Assembly: GCA_017398105.1 (NCBI GenBank)
Contig: JAFQHF010000075.1
Location: forward strand, 1 to 62,188
Source of the DNA: Oscillospiraceae bacterium
Lineage (GTDB): Bacteria; Bacillota_A; Clostridia; Oscillospirales; Oscillospiraceae
Direction: 5' to 3'
DNA: 62,188 bases
Every line of letters begins with the position of its first letter. Positions within the stretch are counted from its first letter, which is position 1. Below, one piece after another: positions 18,095 to 26,865 of this stretch. Both the position numbers and the translations under genes were made by a program. The notes beneath the pieces are model-generated. The model ran no database searches and had not been told where the DNA came from. It was given only the letters and a program-made list of their open reading frames with translations.

Positions 18095-18706
18095 TCATTC
18101 AGGAAACAACTTCCGTTCCAGATTCCCCAGTGCATCCAGCAAAAAGAAACGAATCTCACAGTCAGTCCCGTTCTGCAGGGTATCGGTTAACGCTTCCGAG
18201 AAGCCACCGGTTTGCGCAGCCTCCCGGAAACCGGCTCCCGATGCCGGAATACACAGGGTTGGAAACGCCACACACCACCAGTTTCTGCCTGCTCCCTCCC
18301 CGATCACGATCCGCAGTGATTCATAGATCCCGGCAGGCAGGGAAAACGTATCATAATGGCGGGTATCAAAGGACTCCCGGCACAGCGTAACGCTGGTCTT
18401 TTCAGAAAAGCCTGCTGTTTCCAGGGCCAGATCCGCAATTTTCCGGATCTTGGGAAGATTTTCCTGAAGATAGGCCTTTGCCGATTCCACATCCGCAATT
18501 CCAGCAAGATCCTGACGGATGCTGTCCATCACTGCATCCCTGACCCGAAGCTTCACAAGCTGATCCGCATCCGCGTCCGAATTGGCTACCACATGCAGCC
18601 GGATCAGCTGCGTATTCAAAACCGCCCTGTCCCGCAGCAGTCCCACCAGAAAGCATACTGCCGAAATCAGAAGGCAGATTCCCACAAGTTTCCCTTTCCG
18701 TTTCAT
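18095..18706 (-). CDS. spoIIR: Stage II sporulation protein R
   Basis: SpoIIR is secreted from the forespore and triggers processing of pro-sigma-E in the mother cell, so the organism is a spore-former. The 203-residue protein has a signal anchor (KLVGICLLISAVCFLVGLL), then IRLHVVANSDADADQLVKLRVRDAV and the central SVTLCRESFDTRHYDTFSLPAGIYESLRIVIGEGAGRNWWCVAFPTLC, all family hallmarks. The start is uncertain: the ATG at 18706 follows the T-run of a terminator hairpin and has no clear ribosome site, and a GTG at 18715 is in frame. A forespore promoter inside ispE would be expected but I could not identify one. Confidence 0.93.
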   Translation of the reverse strand: MKRKGKLVGICLLISAVCFLVGLLRDRAVLNTQLIRLHVVANSDADADQLVKLRVRDAVMDSIRQDLAGIADVESAKAYLQENLPKIRKIADLALETAGFSEKTSVTLCRESFDTRHYDTFSLPAGIYESLRIVIGEGAGRNWWCVAFPTLCIPASGAGFREAAQTGGFSEALTDTLQNGTDCEIRFFLLDALGNLERKLFPE

Positions 18707-18747
18707 AAAAAACACCGTCCATACCGAAATACTTCCAGTATGGACGG
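18707..18747 (-). terminator. Terminator hairpin ending ispE, touching the spoIIR start
   Basis: A perfect 10-bp stem, CCGTCCATAC with GTATGGACGG (18738-18747 and 18715-18724), has a 13-base loop and is followed by TGTTTTTT and then the spoIIR ATG. It would stop readthrough from ispE and also mask the region where a ribosome site should be. Confidence 0.75.
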
Positions 18748-18759
18748 ATTTTGTCAGGA

Positions 18760-19617
18760 TTATACAGGCATTCCAATGTACACCTGGGGATAATTTTCTT
18801 TGAGCATATTGCAGACCACTGCTGCATACTCAAAGCTGGGCATAATAGCAAAGACTGCAGAGCCGGAACCGGTCATCTGGAAGCCAACCGCACCATAGCT
18901 GTTGAAAATGGATTTGATATAGTTCAGTTCCAGATGGTCTGCCGTAACGATGGGGTCAAATACGTTGCACAGATTTTCTGCGACCTTACCCAGATCACCG
19001 GCCAGCAGAGCGCTTTCCATGGCACGGTTGTCAGGACGTTTGGCAATGGCGACCGTATCGATCTTCTGATACAGTTCCGGAGTGGAAACGGAGAAGTCCG
19101 GCTTGCAGACTACGAAAACACACTCCGGCATATCAGGCAGCTTTCTCAGGATCTCACCCCGGCCTTCCACCATTGCAGTACCGCACAGGACACAGAAGGG
19201 CACATCGCTTCCCACCTGGGCGCCCAGCTCTGCCAGTGCCAGAATAGACAGCGGATTGCCGTAATGATCATTCAGCGCCCGAAGAACCGCAGCTGCATCT
19301 GCACTGCCGCCGCCCATACCGGCACCGGAAGGAATCCGCTTGGTGATCCGGATCTCGATGCCATTGGGGTTCTTGTTCAGCGCATCGCAGTAAACCTTTG
19401 CCGCCTTCCAGGCCAGATTCGTTTCATCCGTGGGAATGCCCTCCTGAGAGCACAGCAGCTTCCAGGGCTTACCGGTACCGATATCAATTTCCACATCGTC
19501 CCGGATGGAGATGGTCTGCATAACGCTCTGCAGGTCATGATAGCCATCCTCCCGCTTGCCCAGAACATCCAGCGTCAGATTCAGCTTGGCATAGGCGCCT
19601 TCATAAAGTGTTGTCAT
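18760..19617 (-). CDS. ispE: 4-diphosphocytidyl-2-C-methyl-D-erythritol kinase
   Basis: This 285-residue GHMP kinase phosphorylates CDP-methylerythritol in the non-mevalonate isoprenoid pathway. Visible motifs are AYAKLNLTLDVLGKREDGYHDL at the N-terminus, the ATP-binding IPSGAGMGGGSADAAAVLRAL, and the C-terminal GAVGFQMTGSGSAVFAI. I use the ATG at 19617 with GGAAGG eight bases upstream; a TTG at 19623 is less likely. Placement before spoIIR is common in related clostridia. Confidence 0.95.
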   Translation of the reverse strand: MTTLYEGAYAKLNLTLDVLGKREDGYHDLQSVMQTISIRDDVEIDIGTGKPWKLLCSQEGIPTDETNLAWKAAKVYCDALNKNPNGIEIRITKRIPSGAGMGGGSADAAAVLRALNDHYGNPLSILALAELGAQVGSDVPFCVLCGTAMVEGRGEILRKLPDMPECVFVVCKPDFSVSTPELYQKIDTVAIAKRPDNRAMESALLAGDLGKVAENLCNVFDPIVTADHLELNYIKSIFNSYGAVGFQMTGSGSAVFAIMPSFEYAAVVCNMLKENYPQVYIGMPV

Positions 19618-19750
19618 ACACAATACCTTCCTTTATTTGCAATGCAATCATTATAGCGGACGCACCGATAATTTGCAATCGCAATCCTGATAAAATTACA
19701 AAAAACTGCACACCCTATGGTTAGTCCAAAAATGGAATGGAGGTTTTGTT

Positions 19751-19954
19751 ATGGATACCATTGCGCTGATCCTGTCCATCGTCGGATGTGTAAACTGGGG
19801 ACTGGTGGGTATTTTCGGCTTTGATCTGGTCGCCTGGCTCTTTGGCGGCTCCGGCTCCCTGTTCAGCCGGCTGGTGTATACCGTTGTTGCCCTTTCCGGG
19901 CTCTGGTGTGCAACCTTCCTGTTTCGCAAAAATGCCATCATTGAAGGCGAATAA
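19751..19954 (+). CDS. DUF378 family small membrane protein
   Basis: This 67-residue protein has two membrane helices separated by a glycine-rich loop (FGGSGSLFSR). The INWGLVGIF-type signature of DUF378 (YuzA-like) appears as CVNWGLVGIFGFDLVAWLFG. The function of the family is unknown. GGAGG lies seven bases before the ATG. It is a single gene converging on the next leftward gene across a shared terminator. Confidence 0.85.
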   Translation: MDTIALILSIVGCVNWGLVGIFGFDLVAWLFGGSGSLFSRLVYTVVALSGLWCATFLFRKNAIIEGE

Positions 19955-19956
19955 AC

Positions 19957-19995
19957 GGACACGGCAGCTCCATAACGGAGCTGCCGCATTTTTCT
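19957..19995. terminator. Bidirectional terminator
   Basis: CGGCAGCTCC and GGAGCTGCCG pair around ATAAC and are followed by ATTTTTC. It serves DUF378 on the plus strand and probably the converging gene on the minus strand. Confidence 0.75.
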
Positions 19996-20005
19996 ATTCA
20001 GGATA

Positions 20006-21088
20006 TCAGCCGCAGCGCACTCTGCACTTGACCACCTGATCACCGTACTTGGCAACGATGTCTGTGGTACCGGCCTTCAGGGCTGTTACAACGCCCTTCT
20101 CGTCCACCTTGGCAATATGGGGATGCTCGGAACTCCACTCAACATCAGTGGGCTCCAGATCGCAGTCCAGCTTCAGCGTCACATAATAATAGACACCCAG
20201 CTTAATATCGAACTGCTTCAGCTTCAGAACCACATTGGGGTCAACGGAAGAAGATGCCGCCACCGTGGTTTCGGGAACCGTCTCCTGCTGGGCAGGCTCC
20301 TGAGGCTGTGTTTCTGCCTGAGACTGCGTCTCCTGTACAGCCTCGGTCGCTTCCGTTTCCGCTGCCGCAGTCGTGGGAGGCTCTGTCTCCTCCACATATT
20401 TTACCACAACGGGGCATTCCAGGCTGACCTTGCCGCAGCTGATGAAAATGGTCGTCTCACCCTCGGATACCGCGGTGATCCTGCCATCCTCCGTGACCGT
20501 TGCAATGCTTTCATTTCCGGAAGTATAAATAATCTTATCCGTCGTGTTCTCCGGCTTCATCTGCATATGGATCAGGAACTGCTGGCCGGGAGTGCTCAGC
20601 TCGGCCACGCCGACACTCAGCATAAACAGCTGCTCACAGGGAACGGTCTGCTCCGCAGCCTCCGTGGTGGGCTCCACCCATACAGTAGTCTCCGGCTGAA
20701 TGGGCTCATCCTGCTTCATATTGGGCAGGAAATAGCGGAAGAAAATAAAACCGGCAGCGATCAGAAGTCCGGCGATCAGCACGGTCAGCAGAATGACGAC
20801 CACGGTATTGTGACGGGGAGCTTCCTCCTCATCTTCTTCCTCATCGTAGTCCTCTTCTTCCACCTCATCTTCTTCAGGTTCTGCGTTTACTTCATCGTAA
20901 TCAAAAATTTCTTTTTTTCTGGGAGAAACCCGGCCGACGTCAACCTCAGTCTCGTCAACGATCTCCTCTTTCAGGAATTCCTCGCCCAGCAGATCTGCCG
21001 CTGCATCCCGGGCACACCCACAGATTGGGCAGCATTCCGCGGTATCCTGATAGGTCGTACCGCAAATGTCACAGATAATCTTACTCAT
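20006..21088 (-). CDS. Zinc-ribbon, single-pass membrane protein with Ig-like (BIG2) domains
   Basis: The 360-residue protein starts with a zinc ribbon (CDICGTTYQDTAECCPICG) and an acidic linker rich in Glu and Asp. One membrane helix (VVVILLTVLIAGLLIAAGFIFF) follows. Outside are an Ig-like BIG2 domain (STPGQQF to VVVKY), a Thr/Glu/Gln-rich spacer, and a second BIG2-like domain ending in AGTTDIVAKYGDQVVKCRVRC. The start at 21088 has GGAGG six bases upstream; an ATG-like frame at 21121 lacks it. It is divergent from the kinase-like receptor at 21244 and shares its overall plan (cytoplasmic domain, one helix, Ig/FN3-like exterior). Function unknown; a surface sensor or adhesin is possible. Confidence 0.75.
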   Translation of the reverse strand: MSKIICDICGTTYQDTAECCPICGCARDAAADLLGEEFLKEEIVDETEVDVGRVSPRKKEIFDYDEVNAEPEEDEVEEEDYDEEEDEEEAPRHNTVVVILLTVLIAGLLIAAGFIFFRYFLPNMKQDEPIQPETTVWVEPTTEAAEQTVPCEQLFMLSVGVAELSTPGQQFLIHMQMKPENTTDKIIYTSGNESIATVTEDGRITAVSEGETTIFISCGKVSLECPVVVKYVEETEPPTTAAAETEATEAVQETQSQAETQPQEPAQQETVPETTVAASSSVDPNVVLKLKQFDIKLGVYYYVTLKLDCDLEPTDVEWSSEHPHIAKVDEKGVVTALKAGTTDIVAKYGDQVVKCRVRCG

Positions 21089-21139
21089 AATATGCCTCCA
21101 GTTGTTTCGACACTGTACCATTATTATTTATCATTCGAC

Positions 21140-21168
21140 ATTATAGCACGCCTTTTCAATTATTACAA
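21140..21168 (-). promoter_or_regulatory. Promoter of the zinc-ribbon/BIG2 gene
   Basis: TTGTAA (21163-21168) and TATAAT (21140-21145), 17-bp spacer, minus strand. Confidence 0.55.
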
Positions 21169-21189
21169 CAACAAAAACCACGAAAGTGG

Positions 21190-21218
21190 TTGCATTTTTC
21201 GCATTTTTATTTTATGAT
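21190..21218 (+). promoter_or_regulatory. Promoter of the kinase-like receptor gene
   Basis: TTGCAT (21190-21195) and TATGAT (21213-21218), 17-bp spacer, about 26 bp before the TTG start. It is back-to-back with the divergent promoter at 21140. Confidence 0.55.
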
Positions 21219-21243
21219 ATACTGGTTAAAGGAGGCGATACGA

Positions 21244-24200
21244 TTGTCTGATCCCAATATCATCTCTCCTTTGCTGGACGGATTTACCATGGGAAACCCC
21301 ATCAGCGAACACGACGGTGTCCGCTGCTGTCCTGCCATAAAGGAAAATACAGATAAAAAATACATAGTAAAAATCATCTCTATCCCGGCTTCCCAGGTGC
21401 AGATGGATGCATTGCTCCTTGCCGGTGCCTATAAAGATCCTGCCGATGCCATGGAGTATTTCCGCCAAACTGGTGAAGGCATTCTGAAAGAGGCAGAGCT
21501 TCTGAAAACCCTGTCCAGGCTGGACGGTTTCCTTCCCTATGAAGGCTGGCAGATGGAGCCCATTACCCGCCATCGGCTGGGATACGAAGTCTATCTGGTA
21601 GGCAGCTACAAGCGATCTCTGGAAAAGTATCTGAAGAAGCATCCGGTGACCCATCTGGAAGCCATCAATCTGAGTCTTGACCTGTGTGCAGCCCTTTCCG
21701 TCTGCCGTCAGGCCGGAGCGCTGTATGTGGCACTGAAGCCTGCCAATGTGTTCGTTTCCGAGAAGAAGGATTACCGCATCGGCGATCTGGGCTTTGTGCA
21801 GCTGGATGACCTGCGTTTTCTGGCCCTTCCCGGAAAATATCACAGCGCCTACACTCCGCCGGAACTTCTGGACCCCATGGCTTCCATTAACCTGACGGTG
21901 GATACCTATGCTGTAGGTATGATCCTGTATCAGCTGTACAATGATGGTCAGCTCCCCTTCAAGGGACTCAGAAATGCGGAGGATGTTCTCCCCTCCCCTG
22001 TCAATGCGGATTACGAGCTGGCAGAGATCATCATGAAGGCCATCCATCCCGATCCCGATCAGCGCTGGTCTGATCCCGCTGACCTGGGAAAGGCGCTGGC
22101 TTCCTATATGCAGAGAAATTCCGTAAATGATGTGCCCATCACACCGCACACCCCCCTGGATGTGAAGCCGGAAGACATCGTTGTCCTGCCGAAGAAGAAA
22201 AAGAAGCGGAGCAAACAGGAACCCGATGCAGCTGCTGCACAAAATACAGCTGCCGTACCGGAGATGCAGGAGCAGCCGGAGGAAGCAGCAGAACCGGTCG
22301 AAAACAGCACGGAAATCCCGGATGATACTCCCGTTGTTTCTGAAACCGCACTTCCGGAGGAAGCACCTGCTGAAGAAGACACCGAAGAAGCCGCAGAAGC
22401 AGTTCCCCCGGAGATTCCGGAGGAGCTCCCGGAAGAATCCCCGTTGGAATCGGCGTCCGAAGAAGAAATCACCCCGGAAGACGAAGAACCGTCTGCCGAA
22501 CCGGAGATTCCGGAGGAATCGCCCGAAAGCCCCGAAGAATCGGTTCCGGAGCCGGAAGAACCGGAAGCTGTGTCCGAAGAAGATGTGCCTGAAGAGCCGA
22601 CCCCCGACACGGAAGAGGATCTGAAGCTGTCCGAAGAGCTTTCCAGAATCATTGCCAAGGCTGATGATCTGATCTCCCACGAAATTCCCGAGGAAGCCAT
22701 TCTTCCCCCACCGGAGGAGGCAGCAGACCCCTTTGCCTTTGTCCGGGAGGATTCTGACGAAATCGACGATTCCGATATCCCGCTGGATCCCGTGATGGAG
22801 GATGAGGAAGAACCCGCTCCCAAATCCAAAAAGAAGAAAAAGGAGCAGAAATTCGCAGATCCCAAATATAAAAAGCGCAGAAAGCGTCTTTTCGGCACCA
22901 TTGCCTTCCTGCTGGCACTGTGCATTGCCGCTGCCGCCGGTTTCTGGTATTATCAGAACATGTACCTTCGCACCATCCATGCCATCACCATCGACGGCAG
23001 CCGGGATGCGCTTCTGGTACAGGTTGATACGGATGCAGAGGAAAATCTGATCACCGTGATCTGCTCTGACAACTACGGAAACACCCTGTCCCATCCCCTT
23101 ACGGCGGGTCAGGCGGTATTTAAGGATCTGCTGCCCAACACCATGTACAAGATCCAGCTGGAAATCGACGGGTTCCATGGTCTGGTGGGCAAAACCTCCG
23201 ATATTTACACAACGGATGCTACCACGAAAATTGCCAGCTTCACCTATGTAGCCGGTGCAGAAGACGGCTCCGTAATGCTGAATTTCACCGTTGACGGTGA
23301 AGAACCGGACAGCTGGACTCTGTTCTACAGTGCCGAAGGCGAAGATGAGCTGCGCAAGACCTTTACCGGTCATTCCATTACCGTCAATGGACTCACGGTG
23401 GGCAAGCTCTATACCTTCACCCTGGATACCAGCGACAATCTTTCCCTGGATGGACAGACCACACTGGAACTGATGGCAAGCCGGCTGATCCTGGCTGAGG
23501 AGCTCCATGTCTCCACCAGCGGCAGCAGTGACATCACCGTCTCCTGGAGCGTTCCCGGCGATGTGGTTGTGGACAGCTGGGAGGTTCGCTGCTACAACAA
23601 TGCCCACTACGACGAAAAGGTCTATGTTTCCGATACGCAGGCAACATTCTTCAATATCGATCCCGCTTTCGACTACACTGTGGAAGTTACCGCTGCCGGA
23701 ATGACCCAGCCCGCACGGGCAAGCATCACCAAGAATCCCATCGCCATCAATCAGATCAGCTTCCATGATTCCTCCGCGGAAAAGCTGACTGTGGACTGGG
23801 AATTCTCCGGTGAAAAGCCAAAAGACGGCTGGCTTCTGATGTACACCATCGACGGCGGCGAAAAGAACGTGGTCAAGTGTGACCAGGCCTCCGCCGTGAT
23901 CACCCCAAAGATCCCCGGTGCAAAGTACGACATCAGCATCCACGCCTCCAATGGCACCTCTATTTTCAACAACACCGATGTGTTCACCGTTCCTCAGGCC
24001 GCTCCCTTTGACAAAAACAACCTGAAGGCTGAGCAGCTTCGTGTTGATCTGGTGAAAACCCCTGCAGAAGAAGAATGGACCTTTGAAGATCTGGAGGAAG
24101 GCGCCATCGCCGATACCTTTGCCCCCGGTGAAAGCATCTCCATCGTTATGCGCTGTGAGGATGCATTCTATCTGCCCGGTGCTTCCGTGAAGATTTTGTA

Positions 24201-24405
24201 TGTGATCCGGGATACCTACGGAAATGTTCTTCCGGATTATGTTTCCGAGGAGAGTATTTCCTGGAAGAAAATCTGGACCCGCGGCGAAGCGACAAACGGA
24301 GAACTGACGATCCCCAAACTTCCCAACACCTCCGGTGCATATACGCTGGATCTGATCTTTGACGGTATGTCCGTTGCCTCCCTTTCCTTTACCATTGCGC
24401 CCTGA
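21244..24405 (+). CDS. Membrane-anchored protein kinase-like receptor, probably a pseudokinase
   Basis: This protein has 1053 residues from a TTG start at 21244, placed eight bases after AAAGGAGG. Residues 1-290 have the layout of a Hanks-type kinase: K43 in YIVKII, LKPANVF at 164-170, GDLGF at 180-184 and YTPPELLDP. The HRD triad is replaced by Y161-V162-A163, so the catalytic aspartate is missing, while K165, N168 and D181 are kept. A long Glu/Pro/Ser-rich linker follows (about 300-530), then a basic stretch and one membrane helix (about 545-568). About 480 extracellular residues contain FN3-like repeats. PrkC-type kinases share this plan with PASTA domains instead. Inference: a signalling scaffold or receptor rather than an active kinase. 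Confidence 0.75.
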   Translation: MSDPNIISPLLDGFTMGNPISEHDGVRCCPAIKENTDKKYIVKIISIPASQVQMDALLLAGAYKDPADAMEYFRQTGEGILKEAELLKTLSRLDGFLPYEGWQMEPITRHRLGYEVYLVGSYKRSLEKYLKKHPVTHLEAINLSLDLCAALSVCRQAGALYVALKPANVFVSEKKDYRIGDLGFVQLDDLRFLALPGKYHSAYTPPELLDPMASINLTVDTYAVGMILYQLYNDGQLPFKGLRNAEDVLPSPVNADYELAEIIMKAIHPDPDQRWSDPADLGKALASYMQRNSVNDVPITPHTPLDVKPEDIVVLPKKKKKRSKQEPDAAAAQNTAAVPEMQEQPEEAAEPVENSTEIPDDTPVVSETALPEEAPAEEDTEEAAEAVPPEIPEELPEESPLESASEEEITPEDEEPSAEPEIPEESPESPEESVPEPEEPEAVSEEDVPEEPTPDTEEDLKLSEELSRIIAKADDLISHEIPEEAILPPPEEAADPFAFVREDSDEIDDSDIPLDPVMEDEEEPAPKSKKKKKEQKFADPKYKKRRKRLFGTIAFLLALCIAAAAGFWYYQNMYLRTIHAITIDGSRDALLVQVDTDAEENLITVICSDNYGNTLSHPLTAGQAVFKDLLPNTMYKIQLEIDGFHGLVGKTSDIYTTDATTKIASFTYVAGAEDGSVMLNFTVDGEEPDSWTLFYSAEGEDELRKTFTGHSITVNGLTVGKLYTFTLDTSDNLSLDGQTTLELMASRLILAEELHVSTSGSSDITVSWSVPGDVVVDSWEVRCYNNAHYDEKVYVSDTQATFFNIDPAFDYTVEVTAAGMTQPARASITKNPIAINQISFHDSSAEKLTVDWEFSGEKPKDGWLLMYTIDGGEKNVVKCDQASAVITPKIPGAKYDISIHASNGTSIFNNTDVFTVPQAAPFDKNNLKAEQLRVDLVKTPAEEEWTFEDLEEGAIADTFAPGESISIVMRCEDAFYLPGASVKILYVIRDTYGNVLPDYVSEESISWKKIWTRGEATNGELTIPKLPNTSGAYTLDLIFDGMSVASLSFTIAP

Positions 24406-24441
24406 CAAAAAGCCTCCCTGGAAATCCAGGGAGGCTTCGTT
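24406..24441 (+). terminator. Rho-independent terminator
   Basis: AAGCCTCCCTGG and CCAGGGAGGCTT pair around a short AAAT loop just after the stop codon, followed by CGTTATTT. Confidence 0.75.
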
Positions 24442-24570
24442 ATTTCCCACAAAGGTCTTGTCAAGCGTAAGCGATTACGTTGGGCGCATCTCCGATTTTT
24501 GCAGTTGTTCACAAATTCTGCGCAAAAATGTGCTATGATTGGGGTAAATTATAAGAAAGGGGCCAATTTG

Positions 24571-25122
24571 ATGCGCGGAAAAAGTCATCGCTGCCTTGGC
24601 CGGTATCTGGCAAAGCATTATATGGAAGAGGTTCCGGAAATCTGCGTGAAGGCATTTCTGATCGGCTGTATCGAGCCGGACAGAAATCCTGCCACATACC
24701 TGAAGGGGTCTGTACGTTGCCAGTGGCTGCGGGGCCATAACTACCGGAATGCCCGTCGCTTCATGCGCAGGATCTCCCTTCGTCTGGAGCAGAAGGATAC
24801 GCTGAATCTTTATGATTACTATACCCTCGGCAAACTGATCCATTATACGACCGATGCCTTTACTTACGCCCACAACGATACCTTTCCTACCGATCTGGCA
24901 GAGCATAAGGTATACGAAGACGCCCTGCAGGAGCATTTTCTGGAATTCATGGAGCAGGACCCCCATGTGGATATCCGCTTTGCCCGTTCCATCATGGATG
25001 CAATTTACAGTTACCATCAGGAATACGAGCAGACGGAATCCAATATCCAGAACGATTCCAGATTTGCCCTGACTGCCTGCTGCTGCGTGCTGGCCCTGTT
25101 GTTTGTAAAACCGATTTTCTGA
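24571..25122 (+). CDS. Zinc-dependent phospholipase C-like protein
   Basis: The 183-residue protein resembles the zinc-dependent phospholipase C/S1-P1 nuclease group common in clostridia. It opens MRGKSHRCLGRYLAKHYM and has histidines and acids in the expected order: C-I-E-P-D-R-N, RGHNYRNA, LGKLIHYTTDAFTYAHND and EHFLEF. There is no export signal. I take the ATG at 24571 because AAAGGGG precedes it by eight bases; the longer in-frame start at 24499 lacks a site. It is followed at 18 bp by a VanZ-like gene, so the two are probably one transcript. Catalytic activity is inferred from the family only. Confidence 0.75.
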   Translation: MRGKSHRCLGRYLAKHYMEEVPEICVKAFLIGCIEPDRNPATYLKGSVRCQWLRGHNYRNARRFMRRISLRLEQKDTLNLYDYYTLGKLIHYTTDAFTYAHNDTFPTDLAEHKVYEDALQEHFLEFMEQDPHVDIRFARSIMDAIYSYHQEYEQTESNIQNDSRFALTACCCVLALLFVKPIF

Positions 25123-25139
25123 TTTCCGGAGCTGCTGTT

Positions 25140-25718
25140 ATGCAACGAATTTTATGGATGCTTCTGGATGCCGCTGTGGCTTCTGTGGTGCTGATTCCCC
25201 TGTTTTACTGGCTGAACAAGCGGTATTACCAAAATCCCGGTAAAACGGTCTGCTATTTTCTGTTTGCCTTTTATCTGTCGGCTGTATATGAAGTGGTGGG
25301 GCTTCCGGATGTGACCTATGTGCGGTTTCACCCCAACACAAATCTGATTCCCTTTGCCTACATGTTTTCGGATCACACCGGCAGCCTTCTGAATGTGGCG
25401 CTGTTTTTTCCGCTTGGCACTATGCTGCCGCTGTTCTGGAGATATTTTCATCCTTTTTACAGAACGGTGCTGTTCGGCATCGGCACTTCCCTGCTGATCG
25501 AAATTCTTCAGCTGTTTACCTACCGCGCCACGGATGTCAATGATCTGATCACCAATACCCTCGGCACTGCGGCAGGATGGCTGGCGGCAAAGCTGATCCT
25601 GCGGCTGTTTCCCGGAATCCGCTCCAGCAGTCATGGTGCGGAAGCTTTTACCGTATATTGGGGAGCCTTTGCTGTGATGTTTTTCGTGCAGCCGCTTCTG
25701 ATGAATATATTGATATAG
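25140..25718 (+). CDS. VanZ family membrane protein
   Basis: This 192-residue protein has four to five membrane helices. The VanZ-type core includes PNTNLIPFAYMF, NVALFFPLGTMLPLF, IGTSLLIEILQLFTYRATDVNDLITNTLG and GWLAAKL. VanZ relatives have been tied to resistance to lipid-II-targeting glycopeptides, but most are of unknown role. CGGAG precedes the ATG by eight bases. It sits behind the PLC-like gene, and a shared terminator follows. Confidence 0.88.
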   Translation: MQRILWMLLDAAVASVVLIPLFYWLNKRYYQNPGKTVCYFLFAFYLSAVYEVVGLPDVTYVRFHPNTNLIPFAYMFSDHTGSLLNVALFFPLGTMLPLFWRYFHPFYRTVLFGIGTSLLIEILQLFTYRATDVNDLITNTLGTAAGWLAAKLILRLFPGIRSSSHGAEAFTVYWGAFAVMFFVQPLLMNILI

Positions 25719-25726
25719 CAAAATGT

Positions 25727-25757
25727 GCGGCGTCCCACAAAGGACACCGCACATTTT
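25727..25757. terminator. Bidirectional terminator
   Basis: GTGCGGCGTCC and GGACACCGCAC pair around CACAAA and are followed by ATTTTTA. It separates VanZ from the converging YitT gene. Confidence 0.75.
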
Positions 25758-26605
25758 TATGCTATATTCTTCGGCTGGTAACTGATCTCACTGACCGAAT
25801 ATACCGTGACAAAAGCCTTGGGATCGGTCTTTTTCAGATAATCCATAAGCTTTCTGTATTCCTGATTGTCCACTATGGTGATGATCTCCCTGCGGACCTG
25901 ATTGTCATAAGCACCGATGGCATCGTACAGGCTGGCTCCGCTGTGCAGATCATGCAGGATATAGTTCAGGATCTCATCCGATTTCCCGGAAAGAATGCAT
26001 ACCCGCCGCTTCAGATTCAAGCCAAAAATAAAATGATCCACAACCATACCGCCAAAGTATGTGCCCAGCACACTGAGCACCACGATTTTTTTATCATAGC
26101 AAAGTGCGGAGGACAGAGCAACCAGCATTCCCGACAGGGACATTGCTTTTCCAAGCTCCATCCGCAGGTATTTGTTCATCAGCTTTGCCACAATATCCAG
26201 TCCGCCGGAAGAAGCGTTGCAGGAGAACAACAGCGCCAGGCCGATGCCTACGGTCAGAATATAGCACACCACATCCAGAAACGGATCCTGGGTAATCGAC
26301 TGAAAATTGGGAAATGCCAGCTCGTAAAGCCGCATCACCGCAGGCAGCAGAACGGAAGTATACACAGTTTTGGCACCAAATTCCGGTCCGATCAGCAGAA
26401 ATCCGATAATCAGCAGTCCCACATTCAGCACAAAGGTGATCGCGGAAACCGGAAGCGGCACAAAATTACTGATCACCAGTGCCAATGCAGATGCACTGCC
26501 AACCGTTACATGGCTGGGCAGCATAAAGAAATACACCGCCGCCGCGATGATCGCCGTTCCGACAGTGATCACAGCAAATTCTCTTACTGTACGTTTGTTG
26601 ACCAT
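25757..26605 (-). CDS. YitT family membrane protein
   Basis: This 282-residue protein has about six membrane helices (YitT/DUF161), including PLPVSAITFVLNVGLLIIGFLLIG and the conserved FSCNASSGGLDIVAKLMNKYL. A soluble C-terminal DUF2179 domain of about 80 residues follows (RREIITIVDNQEYRKLMDYLKKTDPKAFVTVYSVSE). The family function is not established. GGAGAGG lies about eight bases before the ATG, and a good promoter lies about 110 bp upstream. Confidence 0.9.
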   Translation of the reverse strand: MVNKRTVREFAVITVGTAIIAAAVYFFMLPSHVTVGSASALALVISNFVPLPVSAITFVLNVGLLIIGFLLIGPEFGAKTVYTSVLLPAVMRLYELAFPNFQSITQDPFLDVVCYILTVGIGLALLFSCNASSGGLDIVAKLMNKYLRMELGKAMSLSGMLVALSSALCYDKKIVVLSVLGTYFGGMVVDHFIFGLNLKRRVCILSGKSDEILNYILHDLHSGASLYDAIGAYDNQVRREIITIVDNQEYRKLMDYLKKTDPKAFVTVYSVSEISYQPKNIA

Positions 26606-26715
26606 TTCGAATACCTCTCCAAACCTATTCTGAATCCCACAGCAGCTTCCCGCATTCAGCAGTCTTCCTTAAGAAACAAAACATCATAATTTGTTTGTGC
26701 CTCGAGCATACTTCC

Positions 26716-26744
26716 ATTCTATTCCGTTGTGTACTTTTTGTCAA
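26716..26744 (-). promoter_or_regulatory. Promoter of the yitT-type gene
   Basis: TTGACA (26739-26744) and TAGAAT (26716-26721), 17-bp spacer. The roughly 110-bp leader to the start codon shows no recognisable riboswitch. Confidence 0.65.
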
Positions 26745-26865
26745 GGACATTTTCTATCATTTTGTCTTTCTATCAAACATCTTTACAAATCGGCTCACCC
26801 ATCCTGCAGCCTTCTTCCGTTCTGTTTATCAGCTGCTGTGCATATCATTGCCCTGAGGTGATTCC

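Noticed and set aside
21226..24450. 1074-codon frame antisense to the kinase-like receptor
   Set aside because: It is a composition-driven shadow of the plus-strand gene with low-complexity Gly/Phe/Arg runs and no recognisable domain.
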